From Deltaproteobacteria bacterium (GTDB lineage: Bacteria > Desulfobacterota > Desulfobulbia > Desulfobulbales > BM004), in assembly GCA_019312685.1 (NCBI GenBank), contig JAFDCR010000231.1, forward strand, positions 1 through 9,777: a DNA stretch of 9,777 nucleotides, read 5' to 3'. The translations under genes were made by a program, and so were the position numbers. Below the pieces are notes generated by a model. The model saw only the letters and a list, made by a program, of their open reading frames with translations, was not told the origin of the DNA and searched no databases. Shown in pieces: positions 6,358 through 9,777 of this stretch; position 1 is the first letter of the stretch; each line of letters opens with the position of its first letter.

Positions 6358-7133
6358 GCCACCTCATTCATATCCAAAACCGGTCCGTCCTTGCATACAT
6401 ATACATAGCCCTGCATGTCGGCCCGCATTACCGCACAGCCAAGACAGGCAGCAAGCCCGCATGCCATCATTGTCTCAAGTGATACCTGACAGGCCCAGCT
6501 GTTTTCCCTGCAGATGCCGGCCACTGCTCTCAGCATGGGATACGGACCGCAGCCGTAAACCATAATCTGTTTATCCTGCTGCAGTTCGGTCATGAGATCA
6601 GTTACAAGTCCCTGTCTTCCAAGACTGCCGTCCTCTGTGATTATGTCAACAGTAAGCCCCAGGTTGGTAAAATCCTCTGCCACTCTTGCTATTTCATTCC
6701 CGGTCCTTGCACCAAGCAGAACCCTTAAAGAGTAGACTTCATTCTTCTTGAGCAAATGTTTGGCAAGAAAGAGAAGGGGAGCCGTGCCGATACCTCCCCC
6801 GACAAGAATATGGAGGCTGTCCTCTGCCATAGTAAAGCTTTGCCCGAAAGGCCCAAGAATATCAACCTGTTGACCCGGCTCCATGCCTGCAAGAGCCTTT
6901 GTCCCCTTGCCGATTACTTTGAAAAAAATCTGCAGCATGTCTCCGCCGGACACCTGGTGCACGGAAAAAGGTCTGCGCAAAAGGGGATCCATGCCCTCTA
7001 CCGTGCGCACCATGACAAACTGGCCCGGCCTTGAGAATTCTGCTATATCCGGCGCTTTTACTGTGAGCCGGTATAAATCCTCTGCCACCTTTTCCTTACG
7101 GACTATTTCAGCTAACTCTTTAAATGCCTGCAT
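6348..7133 (-). CDS. pyrK: Dihydroorotate dehydrogenase electron transfer subunit
   Basis: FAD and [2Fe-2S] subunit that passes electrons from PyrD to NAD. Numbered from the ATG at 7133 (261 residues, the usual size), the FAD-binding motif is RRPFSV (53-58), the NAD-binding loop GGGIGTAPLLFLA (112-124), and CGPYPML (195-201) the ferredoxin-reductase tail motif. The iron-sulfur cysteines are Cys225, Cys230, Cys233 and Cys247 in CGLAACLGC and YVCKDGPV. The frame stays open upstream to a TTG at 7208, but that start would lie upstream of the predicted promoter at 7161-7189, so I prefer the ATG. No clear Shine-Dalgarno sequence precedes it. First gene of the long minus-strand run; pyrD follows with a 10-bp overlap. 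Confidence 0.96.
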   Translation of the reverse strand: MQAFKELAEIVRKEKVAEDLYRLTVKAPDIAEFSRPGQFVMVRTVEGMDPLLRRPFSVHQVSGGDMLQIFFKVIGKGTKALAGMEPGQQVDILGPFGQSFTMAEDSLHILVGGGIGTAPLLFLAKHLLKKNEVYSLRVLLGARTGNEIARVAEDFTNLGLTVDIITEDGSLGRQGLVTDLMTELQQDKQIMVYGCGPYPMLRAVAGICRENSWACQVSLETMMACGLAACLGCAVMRADMQGYVYVCKDGPVLDMNEVAWL

Positions 7134-7160
7134 GAAATTATCATAGGGTTCAAGGCTAAA

Positions 7161-7189
7161 AGTATATAAAATCTCTAACAAAACAACAA
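7161..7189 (-). promoter_or_regulatory. Predicted sigma-70 promoter for pyrK and the downstream run
   Basis: On the minus strand a -35-like TTGTTG (7189-7184) is followed after 17 bp by a -10 box TATACT (7166-7161), five of six to TATAAT. The expected start site near 7154 leaves about 20 nt before the pyrK ATG at 7133. The -35 box is weak (3 of 6). Confidence 0.5.
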
Positions 7190-7233
7190 GTAGCCCTTTG
7201 CCTTTCAACTTGGATCATGGTACTTTCATTCTG

Positions 7234-7270
7234 CTGGTTCACCTTATTTATAATTCCTGAGGTGAAGCAG
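7234..7270 (+). promoter_or_regulatory. Inverted repeat over a perfect -10 box upstream of the prepilin peptidase gene
   Basis: CTGGTTCACCT (7234-7244) and AGGTGAAGCAG (7260-7270) form inverted repeats with one mismatch in 11. The 15-bp spacer holds a perfect TATAAT (7249-7254). The -35 match is poor: TTCATT at 7225-7230, 18 bp upstream. The arrangement resembles an operator over a promoter, but no T-run follows that would make it a terminator. The prepilin peptidase start codon is 50 bp further on, while pyrK diverges on the other side. Regulator unknown. Confidence 0.45.
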
Positions 7271-7319
7271 TTTAAACGCCATAACTTATTACCACATTAA
7301 ATAAAAAAAACGAATTTTT

Positions 7320-8108
7320 ATGCTGCTGAATATCATTATTGTTCTTTCTTTTATTATCGGAGCCTCAATCGGCAGCTTTCTGAATGTAGTGATTCTCAGG
7401 CTCCCCGAAGAAAACGTTTCCATAGTCTTTCCTGCTTCAAGATGCCCAAAGTGTCTGCAGACACTTAAATGGTTCGATAATATTCCAATCATCAGTTTTA
7501 TCCTGCTGCAAAGGAAATGCAGGAGCTGCGGGGCGCCGATATCCTGGCAATATCCCATGGTGGAACTTGCCATGGGGCTACTTTCCGTAGCTCTTTTGTT
7601 TAAATTCGGCCTCACCATTACCCTGCCTATCTATCTGGTCTTTACCGCTGCCCTTCTTGTTATAATTGTCATTGATTTCTATCATAAGATTATCCCGGAT
7701 GTGATCAGCCTGCCCGGCATAGTCATCGGCTTTGTCTGCTCTTTTTTCAATCCCGTCATAACCTGGCAGCAATCAGGCATCGGACTTCTCATTGGCGGCG
7801 GAGTTCTTTATGCAGTTGCGGCAGGCTATTATCTTTTCACCAAAAGGGAGGGCATGGGAGGCGGAGATATAAAACTTCTTGCCATGATCGGAGCCTTCCT
7901 TGGTTGGCAGAGTCTGCCTTTTGTGGTTTTCGGCAGTTCAATACTCGGGGCGGCAGTTGGAATCGGGGCAATGGCTAAACAGAAGAAAGGCGGCAAGACC
8001 ATGATCCCCTATGGACCCTTCCTGTCCATCGCCGCCCTGCTGTATATGTTTTACCGCGAACTGATCGACTACTATCTGGTACTGTACTTCCTGGGGCCGC
8101 CACAATAG
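7320..8108 (+). CDS. pilD: Prepilin leader peptidase / N-methyltransferase (type IV pilus or type II secretion)
   Basis: Inner-membrane aspartic protease that cuts the leader from type IV prepilins or pseudopilins and usually also methylates the new N-terminus. The 262 residues include the N-terminal segment IGASIGSFLNVVILRLPEE (13-31), a four-cysteine zinc motif (Cys42, Cys45, Cys67, Cys70) linked to the methylase activity, and the two catalytic aspartates: Asp119 in VIDF and Asp183 in GMGGGDIK (GxGD motif). Several hydrophobic helices follow (about 84-118, 131-143, 152-173, 184-218 and 232-258). The four cysteines indicate a bifunctional enzyme. No Shine-Dalgarno sequence is seen before the ATG, only an A-rich leader. 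No pilin or secretion genes are in the window. The cobO gene starts 15 bp after its stop. Confidence 0.96.
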   Translation: MLLNIIIVLSFIIGASIGSFLNVVILRLPEENVSIVFPASRCPKCLQTLKWFDNIPIISFILLQRKCRSCGAPISWQYPMVELAMGLLSVALLFKFGLTITLPIYLVFTAALLVIIVIDFYHKIIPDVISLPGIVIGFVCSFFNPVITWQQSGIGLLIGGGVLYAVAAGYYLFTKREGMGGGDIKLLAMIGAFLGWQSLPFVVFGSSILGAAVGIGAMAKQKKGGKTMIPYGPFLSIAALLYMFYRELIDYYLVLYFLGPPQ

Positions 8109-8122
8109 TAAGTGGAGCACAT

Positions 8123-8650
8123 ATGGCTGAAAAAGGACTCATACTGCTTTATACAGGCAACGGCAAAGGCAAAACAACCGCAGCCCTGGGTCAGGTCTTA
8201 CGGGCAGCAGGGCACGGCTTCAAGACCGCCATAATCCAGTTCATCAAAAACCTTGAAAACACCGGGGAGATCAAGGCAGCAAAGCAGATATTTGCCGATC
8301 ACCTTGAGATATATCCCATGGGTACAGGTTTTACCTGGGATGCCAAAGACAGGGAGAAACTGCGCCGGGCCGCGGAAAAAGGCTGGGAGCTGGCCCGGGA
8401 AAAAATCAGCAGCGGCCGGTATTCCATGGTTATTCTTGACGAACTCACCTATGCTCTTAATTACGGCCTGCTCGACCAGGACGCGGTCATAGATTTCCTG
8501 AAGCAGAAACCGAAAACATTACACATCATTATTACCGGCCGGGATGCAGGCGACAAGCTGATCGACCTGGCCGATCTTGTCACGGAAATGAAGGAAATTA
8601 AGCATCCCTATCAAAATGGTGTCAAGGCCAGGAAGGGTATTGAATTTTAA
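8123..8650 (+). CDS. cobO: Cob(I)yrinic acid a,c-diamide adenosyltransferase (CobA/CobO type)
   Basis: Transfers the 5'-deoxyadenosyl group of ATP to cobalt of corrinoids, making the adenosylated form needed for coenzyme B12; it acts in the cytoplasm. The 175 residues are the normal size. The P-loop variant GNGKGKTT is at 12-19, after the typical start GLILLYTG. MGTGFTWDAKD (66-76) matches the family GxGFTW element, VILDELTYAL (103-112) is the Walker-B-like strand, IIITGRDA (135-142) and the C-terminus KARKGIEF are also typical. GGAG lies 5 nt before the ATG, a good ribosome binding site. It is 14 bp after the prepilin peptidase gene and likely co-transcribed with it, though the two functions are unrelated. 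Its 3' end overlaps a cupin frame. Confidence 0.97.
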   Translation: MAEKGLILLYTGNGKGKTTAALGQVLRAAGHGFKTAIIQFIKNLENTGEIKAAKQIFADHLEIYPMGTGFTWDAKDREKLRRAAEKGWELAREKISSGRYSMVILDELTYALNYGLLDQDAVIDFLKQKPKTLHIIITGRDAGDKLIDLADLVTEMKEIKHPYQNGVKARKGIEF

Positions 8651-8849
8651 ACCTCTCCATACTCACGACCCTCAAATTGATTCAATTTTTATAGTTTCGG
8701 GCCAGGGGGAAGGCTATGTGAATGGGGATTGGCGCAAAATCCGTGCTGGAGATTATCTCTTTGTTCCTCCTGGGGTTGACCATGGTATCCGAAACTCCGG
8801 CACCGGTTCTCTTGTGCTTATGGTTCACCACAGTCCGTCGCTGCTGTAA
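8616..8849 (+). CDS. Small cupin-domain protein (possible remnant)
   Basis: 77 residues if started at the ATG at 8616, which overlaps cobO by 35 bp in another frame. Cupin motif 2 is a perfect match, G45-x5-P51-x-G53-x2-H56-x3-N60. Motif 1 is present as His15-x-His17-x4-Asp22-x6-Gly29, with Asp where the usual metal-binding Glu sits. Family cupins are usually around 100 residues or more, so the N-terminal strands are short or missing. No ribosome binding site fits the ATG; GGAAGG at 8631-8636 lies too close (3 nt) to a TTG at 8640. It may be expressed by coupling to cobO, or be a truncated cupin whose 5' end was lost. Substrate unknown. No terminator is seen in the 32 bp before the convergent gene. 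Confidence 0.65.
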   Translation: MVSRPGRVLNFKPLHTHDPQIDSIFIVSGQGEGYVNGDWRKIRAGDYLFVPPGVDHGIRNSGTGSLVLMVHHSPSLL

Positions 8850-8881
8850 ACTTATCACCATATAATATTCGCAGGAAAGGA

Positions 8882-9595
8882 TTAAGGAAGGGAGAGGTCT
8901 GTCCGGAAGTTAATTTCTGCGAGTGGAGTTCCGCCTTTAAGGGACTCACCAATCAGCTTTCCGAACCGGGAGGCCTCTTCCGTCTGGTCGTTAGAGTGGC
9001 CGAAACGGGTATAATATTTGCCGATAAAATTTGAACGCTCCGGATTTTTACCGGCAATTTTCAAAAAAACCCCGATAGTGCACCATGGCTCGGGATTCGG
9101 ATGCGTAAAGGCAATCAGGTTTGAATAATGGGCGCCACACTTTTTCAGCTTCCTGCGAAGCCCCCACCAGTGCTGTTTCCAGTAGCCGCGGCATGATATC
9201 AAAGGCAGGACCTCCTGACCGCCCAGAACATCACTTCCGTACTTATCCAGAAAGTACAGGATGGGACCGCTCGGATTATAGGACCATGTGGGACCAGCAA
9301 GAATTATAAGGTTATACACCTGGTCGCATTTGGAAGAAAGTTCTTTTATTGGAACTCGTATACGGCAAAAGGTGGTCAGCATCATGGCAATGGTGCGGAG
9401 AAAGCCATTGACCGGAAAGCGCAGATGACGTGCAGGTCTCAATTTCTCAAAGACTACCTCAACGCCCTGTTCCTTGAGTCCTTCCGACAACCTGTTAACC
9501 AATATGCCTGTCTGTCCGCTGAAGGAAAAATAGAGAAAGAGAACCCGGGGATTTTTCTTTAGACCGACTGATACTATTTCTTGTCTTGCCGTCAT
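8882..9595 (-). CDS. Flavodoxin-fold protein, function unknown
   Basis: From the ATG at 9595 the product is 237 residues. A basic N-terminal stretch precedes the first strand RVLFLYFSFSGQTG (residues 17-30); Ser-Phe-Ser-Gly-Gln-Thr is the likely FMN phosphate loop of a flavodoxin fold. The second loop, LAGPTWSYNPSGPI (99-112), fits the flavodoxin segment that borders the flavin ring. The remainder is longer than in simple flavodoxins and rich in aromatic and basic residues. Some similar proteins in databases are labelled NAD(P)H-dependent oxidoreductases or dialkylresorcinol-condensing enzymes; I cannot say which applies. The frame is open to a TTG at 9625, but that codon lies in the T-run of a terminator, so the ATG is preferred. 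No ribosome binding site is evident. Convergent with the cupin frame. Confidence 0.72.
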   Translation of the reverse strand: MTARQEIVSVGLKKNPRVLFLYFSFSGQTGILVNRLSEGLKEQGVEVVFEKLRPARHLRFPVNGFLRTIAMMLTTFCRIRVPIKELSSKCDQVYNLIILAGPTWSYNPSGPILYFLDKYGSDVLGGQEVLPLISCRGYWKQHWWGLRRKLKKCGAHYSNLIAFTHPNPEPWCTIGVFLKIAGKNPERSNFIGKYYTRFGHSNDQTEEASRFGKLIGESLKGGTPLAEINFRTDLSLP

Positions 9596-9623
9596 AACGC
9601 GGTGTAGTCTGCCATATTTGCCC

Positions 9624-9657
9624 AAAAAAAGCCCCTGAAATATTCTTTCAGGGGCTT
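9624..9657 (-). terminator. Rho-independent terminator, minus strand
   Basis: AAGCCCCTGAAA (9629-9640) and TTTCAGGGGCTT (9646-9657) form a perfect 12-bp stem with a 5-nt loop. On the minus strand the stem is followed by a run of seven T (9630-9624). The hairpin begins 38 bp past the stop of the partial membrane-protein gene and is placed to end its transcript. On the plus strand no T-run follows, so it works in one direction. Confidence 0.93.
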
Positions 9658-9694
9658 ATGCATAACAAAGGTTAAAAAGTTATTCAAGGGTGAA

Positions 9695-9777
9695 TCAGGA
9701 AACCATCTTCTCCTCTTTCACTGCAATTGCAACCTTATACAAAACAGTCAGGATAAAGAAACCGGTGGCCCAGACAC
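9695..9777 (-). CDS. C-terminal end of a membrane protein, cut by window edge
   Basis: The minus strand from the right edge reads VWATGFFILTVLYKVAIAVK then a charged tail EEKMVS and a TGA at 9695-9697. The 26 visible residues look like a final transmembrane helix with a short cytoplasmic tail. A strong terminator follows. The segment vaguely resembles the last helix of NrfD-type or similar redox membrane subunits, but that is only an impression. The rest of the gene lies outside the window. Confidence 0.6.
   Translation of the reverse strand, partial: VWATGFFILTVLYKVAIAVKEEKMVS

Noticed and set aside
7134..7208. N-terminal extension of PyrK from the TTG at 7208
   Set aside because: It makes the protein longer than the family and would start upstream of the predicted promoter at 7161-7189.

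Overview
The window reads as an ordinary chromosomal stretch from a Gram-negative, probably anaerobic bacterium. Desulfobacterota (former Deltaproteobacteria) is my best guess. It rests on the two-subunit NAD-linked dihydroorotate dehydrogenase (PyrK plus class 1B PyrD), QueH in place of other queuosine reductases, a corrinoid adenosyltransferase, a bifunctional-type prepilin peptidase and TTCAGC-type heptamer repeats between genes. The lineage call is inference. No phage, transposase, CRISPR array, rRNA or tRNA was seen.

Layout. From 7133 down to about 886 runs one long minus-strand set of genes: pyrK, pyrD, a DUF1232 membrane protein, a YkgJ-type cysteine-cluster protein, aroD, aroE, aroK and aroA. 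Many are joined by short overlaps (4 bp or 10 bp), and the largest gaps are about 60-70 bp, so co-transcription is plausible. The four aro genes carry out shikimate pathway steps 3, 4, 5 and 6 and are transcribed in exactly that order. pyrK and pyrD make the catalytic complex for the fourth step of pyrimidine synthesis. Beyond a 410-bp gap lies queH (minus strand), cut by the left window edge. That gap holds the least ordinary DNA in the window: a heptamer repeat array and a 188-bp element bounded by inverted arms of 10-bp repeats with internal hairpins.

The region 7134-7319 is a divergent promoter region. To its right, on the plus strand, are a prepilin peptidase gene, cobO and a small cupin ORF that overlaps the cobO 3' end. 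They converge on a minus-strand flavodoxin-fold gene. A strong minus-strand terminator at 9624-9657 separates that gene from the C-terminal end of a membrane protein cut by the right edge.

No multi-gene system that looks undescribed is evident. The points worth a second look are the intergenic repeat element, the two unknown proteins inside the pyr-aro gene set, the palindrome over a perfect -10 box upstream of the prepilin peptidase gene, and the overlapping cupin ORF.
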